This document shows positions 43,062-53,624 of a DNA stretch of 64,000 nucleotides, in pieces (the stretch's first letter is position 1; each line of letters starts with the position of its first letter). The stretch comes from Doryteuthis pealeii (lineage: Eukaryota > Mollusca > Cephalopoda > Myopsida > Loliginidae), in NCBI GenBank assembly GCA_023376005.1, contig CM042160.1:82245942-82309941 (forward strand). Direction: 5' to 3'. Made by a program: the position numbers and the translations under genes. The notes under the pieces are model-generated. The model ran no database searches. It saw nothing but the letters and a program-made list of their open reading frames with translations, and had not been told where the DNA came from.

Positions 43062-43345
43062 TAACGCACATGGTGTAATGGTTACCACCATAATAAATGG
43101 ACACGGCGATAAGAGTTCAAATCCTGATCGAAGCTGGTTTTACATAGCGCTAATACCATTTGGAAATGTATGCATCCAAATATTCTCCCTCCAGTTATGG
43201 ATAAATAGTAGGGCAGACTGGGCTCTTTAACCTTGGCTAGGTAACCAGTCGAGGAGAAGGAAAACTCTGAATTAAAACCTGTTAAACTCCGCTTAAAAAT
43301 TGACCTTGTGCCACATCCTAGTCATGTGGAGGGGTTGGTAAATAA
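43062..43345 (+). mobile_element. SINE-B, full length
   Basis: Head CATGGTGTAATGGTTACCAC to the end CATGTGGAGGGGTTGGTAAA. Confidence 0.85.
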
Positions 43346-43465
43346 ATATGCAAATGAGACTAAGCATTTTTGTAATGCCCAATTAATGCATGCCTCCCCC
43401 CGCTATAAATAAAAAGACTTCATGTCTATTTCAGCTCGGAGAGAAATCAGAAAAATAACATAAAA

Positions 43466-43753
43466 CCTCTTGTCAACGTTTTTATCTCACTTTGGTTGGA
43501 TAGAAATGACATATTTTACCACCATCTGATGATTTTCACTGACCTTGGGCAACAGCTCATCCTCCATATGAACCTGCCCAGGCTACGTAGTTAACAAAAA
43601 AAAAAAACATTTTTTTTAAAATGGACACTACTCCATCGTCTCTCAGATGGAAGGATGCCAACAACAACTCTTGTCAACATTTTTATCTCATTTTTAGTTG
43701 GATAGAAATGACATATTTCACCAGCATGTGATGATTTTCACTGACCTTGGAGA
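43466..43753. repeat. 83-bp direct repeats flanking a family F insertion
   Basis: CTCTTGTCAAC(G/A)TTTTTATCTC to TGATTTTCACTGACCTTGG occurs at 43466-43548 and 43671-43753. A family F fragment is between. Confidence 0.75.
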
Positions 43754-44097
43754 TCAATCTTATATAATTCATATTGGAGTCTAAGGTCAAATTAATATCC
43801 ATGAAACCACACACACACATGTTGGTATAGTAGTATAGATAGATTAGGGAGTGCCAAATGTAAGGAGTATTTCTTTGGCAAAAGAACAAAAACTAAACCA
43901 ACCAAAATGGAATGTCATCAATTGCAGTCTCCAGGTTTCTAAATTGTAATCTAAACAGCTGGCGTTTAACAGTGAGAAAAGCCGCAAACAGGAAGCTCTA
44001 ATTTCACTCGGTTGGCAACCATTGACTCTTTATTCTTTTGGAAGATTTTATAACAGGTCTAGCCAGCGTGGATACACTAGATAACGCAAAAACAATA

Positions 44098-45179
44098 TCT
44101 TATTATAATGGAGATTTGGTGTCTGGGTCTGTCTATAACCGAAACTATGTCACAATAGTCTCAGCAATTGCATAAGTTTATCAATGAGTATTTAATTTAC
44201 AGACAAAATTTTAATATGTAGAAGAAATCTTATTTATTAATGATGTCTCTATAAAAATCTGAGTTAGATTTGCCTCAAAATAGCCTATGTGATTTGGTGT
44301 CTGTCTGTCTGTCTATAACCAAAACTACGTCATAATAGCCTCAGGAATTGTGTAAGTTTATCAATGAGTATATGATTTAAAATAAAGGGGCTGGGTTAGC
44401 TCAGTCGGTAGAGCGTTCAGCTAGAAATGACTAGGTTCCTAGTTCGATACCGGCCTCTCGCTTACTCAGCGTATGAGTAGCACAGGGATCTGTGCGGTAA
44501 AGTAAGGAACTGATGGTAGGTGTGGCGCTCCACCTCAGACGCTAAAATAATCTCCTAGGTCTAGCGCAAGTGAAAAGGGGATAGACTCCCTCGCTGATTG
44601 GCTGATACCGACTTTAGGCCGCCCCGATGAGTTTACTTTATATGATTTATAGTCAAAATCATTAATACATAGAATAAATCTTATTTATCAAAAGTCTAAC
44701 CATCGTAGATACACTGGATAAGACAAAAACAAAATAGTTGTAAAGAATTCTCTAATCACTCATTAGATTAAATCTAAATATATAACCAACATTTTTCTTT
44801 GATTAATAATATCTATTTTTATTTTGTAATTCTATAAGTTCTTAAACTTTTAAATTAAAAAAAAATCTTTTTTATTTTATTTTTTTATATCATCTCTAAT
44901 GTATATATAACTTCAAATCCTCATTGGTTTTTTAAACAAGTTTTAATAAATACATACCTGGTATTATCTATCTATATATAGTTTTTTTTTATTTTGATAT
45001 ATATTTAAAGTTATCAGAACTAAGTTTCCATTTTAAATCTTTTATTTTTTACTCCTTTAATAAATTTGATGATTTTACTTTACTTATGATACAAACTCTC
45101 TGATATTAAATTTTCAACTCCCATCCCCTCAGGCAATATCTATTTTATGTCGCCCAGAGGGTGTTTTTTATTTTGCTAG
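44098..45179 (+). mobile_element. Helitron-like element with nested SINE-A
   Basis: The 5' end is A|TCTTATTATAATGGAGATT and the 3' end CGCCC-AGA-GGGTG hairpin, then TTTTTTATTTTGCTAG|T. A second partial 5' region starts near 44280. SINE-A sits at 44380-44638. The 3' half (from ~44885) matches 53745-54012. Confidence 0.75.
44380..44638 (+). mobile_element. SINE-A with 11-bp target duplication
   Basis: TATATGATTTA stands on both sides (44369-44379, 44639-44649). Intact head GTTAGCTCAGTCGGTAGAGC, B-box GTTCGATACC and tail GGCCGCCCCGATGAG. The best-defined SINE-A insertion in the window. Confidence 0.92.
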
Positions 45180-45410
45180 TACTAATAATTAATATACATT
45201 TATGTGATTTAAAGTATCTCTTTCTATTTAAAAAAAAAAATTGAGTGGAATCAAAAAATCAGACAAGAAATAACACGTCCTACAACTGATTTTTTGATTC
45301 CACTCAATTTTTTTTTTTTTTCAAATAGAAAGAGATACTTTAAATCACATAAATGTATATTAATTATTAGTACTAGCAAAATAAAAAACGTCCTCTGGGC
45401 GACATAAAAT
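45144..45410. repeat. Large palindrome (arms ~115-120 bp, loop ~25 bp)
   Basis: From TTATGTCGCCCAGAGG through GCTAGTACTAATAATTAATA and AGAAAGAGATACTTTAAA-type sequence to CAAAAAATCAG; the right arm mirrors it. The outer 35 bp of each arm are the Helitron 3' terminus, so two 3' ends point towards each other. Confidence 0.88.
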
Positions 45411-45665
45411 TTTTGTTGTTGTTGACATCTTTCTGTCTACAAGAGACGATGGAGTAGTGTCTTTTTTTTTTTTCAACTGAGCGGGTTCATATCGAGGATG
45501 AGTAAGCAATTCCTCCCTCTCCCCACTACCGCTGTGATCCAAAGGAAAGGTAAGGAACCAATGCAGTTTGGCAGTGGTAGTGTCGCAGGAGTTGCTGGGT
45601 AGCACTGGATTCCACTAAGAGTATGAGGAACTCAGATGCCCAGCTTGCTCACTCTTCCTTTTCAA
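45405..45665 (-). repeat. Family F, reversed
   Basis: AGAGACGATGGAGTAGTG, then GATCCAAAGGAAAGGTAAGG and GGCAGTGGTAGTGTCGCAGG in reverse of 42290-42565. Confidence 0.7.
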
Positions 45666-46094
45666 GTGGTGGCAGATTGTCGATTATGATGTGTTGAGGT
45701 CAAGTGCTAATTCTCAAGTACTTTTTTGTGGATTGCAGTCCACCAATTCTCTTAAAGAATCTTGATTGAGGTCTGTTGAGTGTCCTGGTCTGGGTTCATC
45801 TCTCAATGACTTATTGCCAGAACAAAACTTTGAAAATCAGTTTTGGACTTTGTGGTCAGTAATGACACCTTGGCGATAAACACTACAACATTTATCACAC
45901 ATCAAAGGGATAAAAAAGAAAAAAAGTATCACTATCTTTTGCAATAATTCAAACTAGCGGGACCTGTGGATATACCACAGTATGATAATTTGATTATTAC
46001 AATGTTTGATATGTTTACTTAAGAGCTTTTGCAAAAATACATGAATATGTAAAAGTATAACAATGTTGATTTAACTCTCTTTCACTCTTTTTTT

Positions 46095-47010
46095 TTTTGA
46101 TTCTGAGGCTGTGCTCCAAGCCAAAGAAGCAAATTCAATAAGTAGTACTAGGAGAGTATCAGGAGTGCTCAGAATCTCATAGTCATCCCACATTACCAAA
46201 ATATTGCATAACTTTTGATTCATCCTAGCATATTATCAATCCTGATCCTAGTAATACCAGAAGAGAAGAAACCACTATCACCCGGCTACACATCGGCCAC
46301 ACTAGATTAACCTACTTCTTCATTCTAAAAGAAGAACCTCCACCTAAATGTTCATGTGGAAACCGATACACAATCAAACATATTCTGATTGAATGCACAC
46401 ACCTCTCCCACACTCGAAGAAAGTTCTACAATGTTGATAACATGGACAAACTATTTGGAAAAATAGATCCCAAGAGGATATTAAACTTTTTGAAAAGAAC
46501 TGGACTCCTATCAAGGATGTAAGTTCATCGACCTACAAAAATCACCCACACACTCTCTTGATGTTCAAATTCTTAACAGAAAACTTGATTTCAAAAAATA
46601 ACTAAACCCCTATCACTATACCTAAATACCAATAGAAGCAAGATCTGGAATGATGTGCAGGTGGATGCACACGTGGCAGCTGTACCTTACTAAGAAAAAA
46701 AAACGTATTCGGCATAAAATGACCCAATGGGTTGATGTGCCGTAAAACCCAAACAACCAAACCATATTATCAAGGAATGATTTCTAAGATTCTGACATTT
46801 ATATTTAAATTTGATTGACATATATAAGATTTGATCTTAAACATTTGTCATAAAATTTCACTTGGGTTGCAAAAACCTTGATGACCAGGCAATGTCAGAT
46901 AAGCCTAAAATCGTAGATTCTGAGGCTGTGTTCCAAGTCAGAGGCAAATCCAGCAAGTAGCACTAGGAGAGTATCAGGAGTGCTCAGCATCTCAGTCTGA
47001 TGTGCTTTAT
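46095..47010. repeat. Direct repeat pair (46095-46190 and 46915-47010)
   Basis: ATTCTGAGGCTGTG, ACTAGGAGAGTATCAGGAGT and GCTCAG occur in both, same orientation, ~820 bp apart. The RT-associated fragment lies between. Confidence 0.75.
46238..46522 (+). pseudogene. LINE-type ORF C-terminal fragment (RNase H / Cys-His tail)
   Basis: About 94 codons read open to a TAA at 46520. NTRREETTITRLHIGHTRLT is followed by YFFILKEEPPPKCSCGNRYT, IKHILIECTHLSHTRRKFYN and LKRTGLLSRM. The RREE..ITRLRIGHTRLTH...C.CG....HIL.EC pattern is the region after RNase H in I/Jockey-type LINE polyproteins. The upstream domain is absent. The frame has no internal stop. Confidence 0.82.
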
Positions 47011-47534
47011 CCCATTCCCTACCTTAGCAAAAATTATCTGGAGCTACCGAATTGTGTCTCACGTTACCAAAAAATATTTCAAAAACTCTTGACACACCCT
47101 AGGATTATTTATAATCCCAAGCATGCCGTCATTTATCTGAAGAGTCTCTTTTTGTTTTACTTACTAATAAATGTAATATAAGCTTTTCGGCTGTAAACTA
47201 AGATTTGTTTACATACCAAGGGAAGAAAATAAATATTTATGTTAAATATGATTAAAATATTTCCTTATGTTTTTATTTGCTCTTAATGGATTATTATCTT
47301 AAAAATTGTAACTTGATAAAAATCTAACCTTTTTTTTTTTTAATAGTTTATATAAATATTAACAAAGTTGTTAAGAAATATGATAAGTAAGAAAGTATAT
47401 GAAAACTAAGTAAAATGTCTAACTCATTTGTATAACCTATTTTGATTAGACAACTTTAGCAGATATTTCAAAAGTTTCTTTTTAAAATGCTAACAAAATT
47501 TGTTAATGTAAACTATATTACCCCTCAATAATTA

Positions 47535-47774
47535 TCGGGTTAGCTCAGTTGGTAGAGCGTTCGGCTAGAAACCACAAGGTTCCTAGTTCGATACCGGTCC
47601 TCGCCAACTCAGCGTATGAGTAGCACAGGGATCTGTGTGGTAAAGTAAGGAGCTGATGGTAGGTGTGGCACTCCACCTCAGATGCTAAAACAATCTCCTT
47701 GGTCTAACACTAGTGAAAAGGGGATAGACTCCCTTGCTGACTGGCTAATACCGACTTTAGGCCGCCCTGTCGAC
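47535..47774 (+). mobile_element. SINE-A, full length
   Basis: GGGTTAGCTCAGTTGGTAGA to TTAGGCCGCCCTGTCGAC. Close to 44380-44638. Confidence 0.9.
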
Positions 47775-47790
47775 TTTTTACAAAGAAATT

Positions 47791-48389
47791 GAGGCAAGCA
47801 CAAAAATAGCTGTTTTAACCTAATTTGGGGGTGCTGAATTCAGATTGGAAATCCGTTTTTACTAATCACCTCTAGTTTTTTTAGATATGCATACTGTACA
47901 TTTTGTACACATACTGTACATAAAGGCGTATATGCATTCAGGGTTAATTTCTAATATTGTGTAACTTATGTCTTCTTTTTTAGTTATTATGCAATAAATG
48001 TAAGTGATAGCATTACATTATATATATATATATAGCTATATATCAAGATGGATTTTTGCAGTTAAGCGTAGCCAACACGTCTCAATCAACAGCCAGTAGT
48101 GCACTGGCAGTCAGCAGATCATCTAAGAAAACACATTTCTGTCTGCGGTACTATGAATTGTGTATATTGTGTCATCCAAGTATATTTATTCCGTCAATGT
48201 TCTTTATCTATCCTGTTTTATCTGTAATAAGATGCTGCAACTGTTGAAATAAGCGCATATATACTCTGTATATACTAAAATGAGACTATTTAAAAGACAG
48301 AAAACTAGAGGTGATAGAGCAAAACTGTTTATAGATTTGAATTCAGCACACCCAAATTAGTAAAAAACACCTATTCACATTCTTGCCTC
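47791..48389. mobile_element. Element with ~85-bp imperfect terminal inverted repeats
   Basis: GAGGCAAGCACAAAAATAGC and GGGGGTGCTGAATTCAGATT at the left mirror GAATTCAGCACACCCAAATT and ATTCTTGCCTC at the right. The small frame inside shows no domain. Confidence 0.78.
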
Positions 48390-48741
48390 AGACAAAAAAT
48401 ATTTTTTTGTAAACCAGTATTATCAGACAAATGTTAGTTTGAATAATGTGAGCTAAATTCATTGTATGATAAATTTTATTGTCAGTAATTTCATTTTATG
48501 GTAAATTTATGGCAAGTAAATTATTTGTGGCTAATTTCACAATTTAATCATTTCTTTTAAGAATTTAATAGAAAATCTAAAGGGTTTGGGGTTAGGGAAA
48601 AGTCTTATTATAAGAGAAATTAATCTGATACGATGAATTAACTATAAATTTACAGTTAATTTACCATGTGATGATTTTACCATGGTGAATTTTCCTCTAG
48701 TTATATATTTAATAATAATCTTTAATTATATTTAATAATAA

Positions 48742-49165
48742 TCTTATTATAATGGATATTGTGTGTTTTTCTGTCTGTAACTGAAACTATATTACTACTC
48801 AAGTCACAATTTCATAAGTTATTTACGTTACATTCTCCAAGATTTTATTTTTTATTTTAACTTAAATTATTAATAAAATTGTTTTACATTATCAATACTG
48901 TTGGGCATATCTACATACTAATAACATGCAATTGTAGTTATATATACAACAAAACAACGGTTTACAGTGTGAATGGAAGGCTAATTTGCATATTAATATT
49001 AAAAAATTGATTTTGATAAATATGTGCTTGATATTATTGATTTCTAAGTGTTTGGTTTTTAGTTTAATGAATATGAGCAACAATCTTGGGGATAAATTTT
49101 AAAGGAAATCCATTAACAAGAAGAAATAACTGATTTTATTTTTTACTTCCTATTCTAACTAAATA
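48742..49165 (+). mobile_element. Helitron-like element, 3' truncated
   Basis: Starts A|TCTTATTATAATGGATATT and follows the 11621-12260 element for about 400 bp. It ends where the LINE fragment begins. Confidence 0.7.
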
Positions 49166-49490
49166 GATGGGAGCTACACAAGAATGCTGTGTGTGATCTT
49201 AAACAAATTGTAGAAACAACACCCAACAAGGAAGCAACTGTTTGGCCACTTGCCCCCTATCACACAAACTATCAAGTCACTGATAAACAAGACATGCTGG
49301 ACACTGCTGGGGAAGCAAGGATGAACTAATAAGTGATATTCTCCTAGGGAAACCAACACATGTGGGCTCTCCAGCAAAGACCTACATTGACCAGCTCTGT
49401 ATGGCTACTAGATGCTGTGTAGAGGACCACCTGAGGACAATGAATGATAGGGACAGTTGGCCAGAAATGTCATGGATATCCGTACTAATA
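49150..49490 (+). pseudogene. LINE RT C-terminal fragment with stop and frameshifts
   Basis: Frame one: GSYTRMLCVILNKL, stop, KQHPTRKQLFGHLPPITQTI. A frame change leads to GSPAKTYIDQLCMATRCCVE and LRTMNDRDSWPEMSW. This matches the widespread SYTRMLR...HPT...LYG.LPPI..TI...GRP..TYIDQL..D tail of non-LTR elements. At least one stop and one frameshift make it a clear pseudogene. Confidence 0.88.
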
Positions 49491-49500
49491 GTGCGACATG

Positions 49501-49501
<1 letters not shown>

Positions 49502-49541
<40 letters not shown>
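49502..49541. repeat. (TA)n microsatellite
   Basis: About 40 bp of TA right after the LINE fragment. Confidence 0.95.
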
Positions 49542-49546
<5 letters not shown>

Positions 49547-49688
49547 CAATGATTTACTGGTAAAAATATTGGCTTGGTCTCAATATTTGGTTGGTATAAG
49601 TGTTACTCGGATAAGTCAGCGTTATAACAAATATAAAGTGCTCAATATGTAAATAGAGTGGATTTATTATTATTAGGTTATTTTTGTA

Positions 49689-49691
<3 letters not shown>

Positions 49692-49731
<40 letters not shown>
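49692..49731. repeat. (TA)n microsatellite
   Basis: About 40 bp of TA. Confidence 0.95.
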
Positions 49732-49734
<3 letters not shown>

Positions 49735-50045
49735 ATGACTTATTACAACACACTTGGGTAAATTAAGAGTGTCATTGTACTGAATTTGTAGTTATGATTT
49801 CTTGATAAGTATATTAATTATTTTAAGCTTACCATTAATTGAAAAAACTTTTCTTTGGATCTTTATTTAGATTTCTGCATTATTTTAGGTGGGATTATTT
49901 TAAGAGTTTACTAATTTTAGGCTTTGTAATAACATAAATGTATTTTTCATATGATCATGTTGCAAACTAATCACTGATAAGAAATTTTACAGTACATAAA
50001 AACAAATGGGACACAAGAATGAGTGCTGTTGGAATAAAAGTTTAT

Positions 50046-50048
<3 letters not shown>

Positions 50049-50081
<33 letters not shown>

Positions 50082-50222
50082 TACCCCCTACAAAAGAAAC
50101 ATACATACATACACAATATATATATATATACACACACACATATATACTATATACACAATATATATGCACATACATTATATATACTATATACACACACACA
50201 CACACACACACAATATATATAT
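50049..50222. repeat. (TA)n/(CA)n compound array
   Basis: TA run, ACATACATACACA, then alternating CACACA and TATATA blocks up to the foldback element. Confidence 0.92.
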
Positions 50223-50224
50223 CA

Positions 50225-50437
50225 TATTTTTTGAAGGCAATTACAATGTGTATATCGTATAAAATTCAATAATTATTGAAAATAATCATGACAAGCTGAT
50301 GAGACTTAATAAAGTTGAAACAGCTGTACGGTGTTCCACATGGCGCACTTTATCCGCCGGGTTTGCTAGTCATGATTATTTTCAATAATTATCGAATTTT
50401 ATACGATATATGCATTGTAATTGCCTTCAAAAAATAT
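50225..50437. mobile_element. Foldback MITE
   Basis: Arms of about 75 bp: TTTTTTGAAGGCAATTACAA, ATCGTATAAAATTC, AATAATCATGAC, and their complement at the right. The central region includes CACATGGCGCACTTTATCCG. Confidence 0.85.
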
Positions 50438-50484
50438 AAATAATAATATACTTTACATAACAATGCTTCAAAGGCAAATTATCA

Positions 50485-50526
<42 letters not shown>

Positions 50527-50997
50527 AACAAAATGTAAACTTATTTCTTCCATACACCAAATGTTATTTTTTCTAAAAATCTAACTGTCCAAAATTGGGA
50601 ATGTGTTTTAAAAATTCATCTCTATGTGTTGGTAACAACAAATAATACAAATATGGAATTAATAATCAACATTTAAAAAAACTTGAGATCCTGGTCATCA
50701 TTTTTGGGAGTGACGTAAATGTGTAGGTGTTCCAAATAAAAAAAACCCATCCTAACAGGATATCATCCTACTTGACAAAAGCACCATCAGAATTTTCATT
50801 TGTCTCCAGTAGAGATGGGGGAGGGGGAGGAAAAATAAATAAATAAAGAGGTGTGGTTAAATGAAATATAAGTAGTAATAATGCTATACTGTATACTATA
50901 CAGTAGAAATATTACTAACCCAATGTTGGTAGGATTAAAATAACTTCCAAGATTTTAAGAGAATCTCAAATGGTTAGGGATCTTGGCTAGTCATTGT

Positions 50998-51312
50998 CAG
51001 GGTGGCCTAAAGTCGGTATCAGCCAGACAGCAAGGGAGTCTATCCCATTTTCACTAGCACTAGACCAAGGAGATTGTTTTTTAGCATCTGAAGTGGAGCG
51101 CCACACCTACTATCTGTTCCTCACTTTACCATACAGATCCCTGTGCTAATCATATGCCAAGTTGGCGAGGGCCAGTATCAAATCAGGAACCTTGGAGGCT
51201 GTGGAGCTCCACAAGAAGGTTTCCGAATTCAACAAGAAACACCTGAAGAAGGCCACAGCCAGGAACTTTGTGGTTCCCAGGTGGACGCTCTGCCGACTGA
51301 GCTAAACTGGCC
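50998..51312 (-). mobile_element. SINE-A with a 70-bp internal insertion
   Basis: Reversed SINE-A is interrupted near 51190-51262 by AGCTCCACAAGAAGGTTTCC, AACAAGAAACACCTGAAGAA, a piece of the 19495/51845 MITE family. AGGAACCTTG and AGGAACTTTG flank the insert like a short duplication. Confidence 0.82.
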
Positions 51313-51844
51313 TTAATTGAATGCTCTATACTGCTGGTCTTGTACCAACCTAGGCTAAATGTATAAATCTTTAGCCAAAATGAAATTTGTCAAGTTTAAA
51401 ATAAAGTAAACATTTATATTGGAAATACAAACTTTTAAAATAGGTATGACCAAAATGTTGGTACGTAGCCCCCCCCCCCCCCTTCTTTAAACTTTTATAA
51501 AAAAATTAAAATTTTAAAGTGTCGCTTATTTCAATCTTTTCCCCTAATAACAAGTCTAAACTTACATATAAATTTTTTTTTAGCGAATTTCTTAATCAAC
51601 TCCATCTTGGACAAAAATAGAGTTTGGATTTTATCAAAACTTTGGTCTTTACTGGTCTCCACCAATTTTCCTTTATAAAATGATGTGTGCTTGGTTGTTG
51701 TACAAACAAATATATAGACATACAGAATCTTTCTTTCATATATATATATATATATATATATAATTAGATTATCAAAATTTTATAACTAAAATATCAGAAA
51801 AATATCAAAGTATAAATTGTGTCAAAGGTAAAACTTGTACTCGA

Positions 51845-52042
51845 TTATGGTTAACAGAATGAGAACAATCTACCCCAATGAATCAAATAAAGGGTTTGGT
51901 TCAAAGTTCCATGAAAGCTCTTGATTACGACATGGAGGCTGCGAATTCCACAACAAGGTTTTTGAATTCAACAAGAAATACTTAAAAAAGGCCACAGGGC
52001 ACATCACCCGAAACGTTGTGTATATAACAATAAAGATGTTGT
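51845..52042 (+). mobile_element. MITE of the 19495 family, right half
   Basis: GGTTAACAGAATGAGAACAA, AATAAAGGGTTTGGTTCAAA, AACAAGAAATACTTAAAAAA, CGAAACGTTGTGTATATAAC. Confidence 0.75.
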
Positions 52043-52109
52043 GACAGAGTTTATCAATAAACAACATTGAATAGAAGATAGTCTCACAATTATTTTCATA
52101 TGTGTGAAA

Positions 52110-52780
52110 TATTAATGATGCAGTACCGTCAGGGTTTTATTGTGAAATTTTGAATTTTGAAAAAAAAAAAAAAAAAAAAAAAAAATCAAATTTACTTGTT
52201 TTTCAGATGTAAACAATCTCTAAACAGGCGTCATAATTAGAATCTTATTAGTTTAAATTGCAATTTCTTGCGTATTTTTGGTCCAAACTTAAAAACATTT
52301 ATATGGTTGGAAATAAAATAAAAATCTTTCTAAATATGTAATTTGTATGTGTCTTTAGCTATTTAATTATTTTTTTACAGTGAGTTAAAATGATATTTTG
52401 CTTCAAACAGCTGAAAATGTGTAATATGAATTTTTTTCCAAGAGTAAATTTTACATGTTACCTTTATTTGTAAAATCAAAGTGGCTAATCTTTATCAATA
52501 TTCTTGAAATTTTACAATTCATTAGAATACACTTTAAACTAAAAGTAACAACTGTTTTTTTCTTTTTCTTTCTTTTCCAAACATTGGAAGCAAAGATATG
52601 GAAGACTAAAGTTGATGGAGATTTCTTCAAAAAGTATAAGATCAAAATAGAGCATTATATCATTAATAGAAGATATAATATATGAAATTAATTTTGAGAC
52701 TATGTGAAAGATTAATGATGCTGTACCATAAGGGTTTTGTTGTGAATCTTTCAATTTTGGAAAAAAAAAAAAAAAAAAAC
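52110..52780. repeat. Direct repeat pair ending in poly(A)
   Basis: ATTAATGATGCAGTACCGTC, AGGGTTTTATTGTGAAATTT and poly(A) at 52110-52186 recur at 52706-52779 (ATTAATGATGCTGTACCATA). About 595 bp apart. Confidence 0.8.
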
Positions 52781-53422
52781 AACTTAAAATTACGAGAAAT
52801 GTAAATAAAATTCAGCACACGCAGGACTGGCTTTGTTTAAAAACATATTTAAATAGGTATTCTATTTCTCATATGTAATTCAACATAGGTATTTAAAAAG
52901 GTATTTTTAAGTTCAAAGTGATGTTATTTATTTAAATTAATACTATATATGTATATACATGCTGTATTAAAATGAAAATGTTGAATAATCTTGTGGGAAA
53001 AAAAAAACAACCCAACAAATGTTGCTATCTGTACTTATTCTCTAAATAATGGCTTACTGCACAGAGATACATACAATTTGAGTGCAGAATCAGAAAGAAC
53101 ATAATTTTACATAAGAATTCAAAGTTTTATCAAAATTGCTCCAAAAATAAAGAAATTGTGAAAAATTTTAATTTCTTGTTTTGAATTGGTTGCATATTCT
53201 TTTAGCAAAATCATGCCACTTTTGTACCCCCAATTTTGGGGCTTTAATTTTCTCATAACTTTTGAACCATTGTAGATATTTGCATAATTCAAACAGTTTT
53301 TAACTTCATATATATAGAGCTCTATATAGATAATGTGATTAAAAAACTATAACCTCAAATAAAAAGAAATGCTATTCAAAAACCCCAACCCCCACAAAAA
53401 TCAATTTTCTTTTTTAACTCAC

Positions 53423-53582
53423 CTCCATTTTGAAAAAAACCGTTCCTCTTTCTGAGAAAGTATAAAATCTTCTTTTCCATGTTCTTTAGTTGCATTATCT
53501 TTCATATATTTCTCAACTTTATCTTTACCATAACCACGGGCCAACAGATACATATGTAGGTACTCATCCCAACCCAGAAATC
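53423..53582 (-). CDS. SDF4: SDF4/Cab45 internal exon (second half of an EF-hand plus helical linker)
   Basis: The exon is 160 bp, with acceptor TTTTTCAG|GA and donor AG|GTGAGT, which is close to consensus. It enters with two bases of a Gly codon and leaves with two bases of an AGN codon. The peptide begins GFLGWDEY, which is positions 6-12 of an EF-hand loop (Gly6, Glu12), so the upstream intron splits that loop. The helical stretch LLARGYGKDKVEKYMKDN follows and matches the family segment after WDEY. The last ~24 residues, up to FFSKWR, are a charged extension I cannot align to vertebrate Cab45. If the donor is not used, TGA follows at once (W R stop). A second donor-like site lies inside the exon after 53529. 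Confidence 0.8.
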
Positions 53583-53624
53583 CTGAAAAACAATTAAGAC
53601 AATAAATTAAATAAAACAAAACAA

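Larger units (their letters stand above)
34816..53582 (-). other. SDF4: Gene span: 3' portion of a Cab45/SDF4-like gene (minus strand)
   Basis: Four separate exons read in order on the minus strand and match the C-terminal part of the 45 kDa calcium-binding protein (Cab45, stromal cell-derived factor 4), a CREC-family EF-hand protein of the Golgi/secretory pathway. Introns of about 14.1, 1.9 and 2.1 kb separate them. Landmarks in order: a WDEY EF-hand end, an RHPEH motif between EF-hands, three canonical EF loops, then HDEF before the stop. The start codon, signal peptide and first EF-hands are missing: either upstream of 64 kb or unrecognised. One short exon is probably missed in the 14-kb intron because the phases there do not match. 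Confidence 0.85.

Noticed and set aside
50697..50830. Possible extra SDF4 EF-hand exon (minus strand reads LETNENSDGAFVK then stop)
   Set aside because: It looks like an EF loop by chance, but has no proper acceptor or donor, meets an in-frame stop, and does not solve the phase mismatch.
51570..51605. Candidate small exon with a strong GTAAGT donor on the minus strand
   Set aside because: With the required phase it contains a stop codon, and no pyrimidine tract precedes it.
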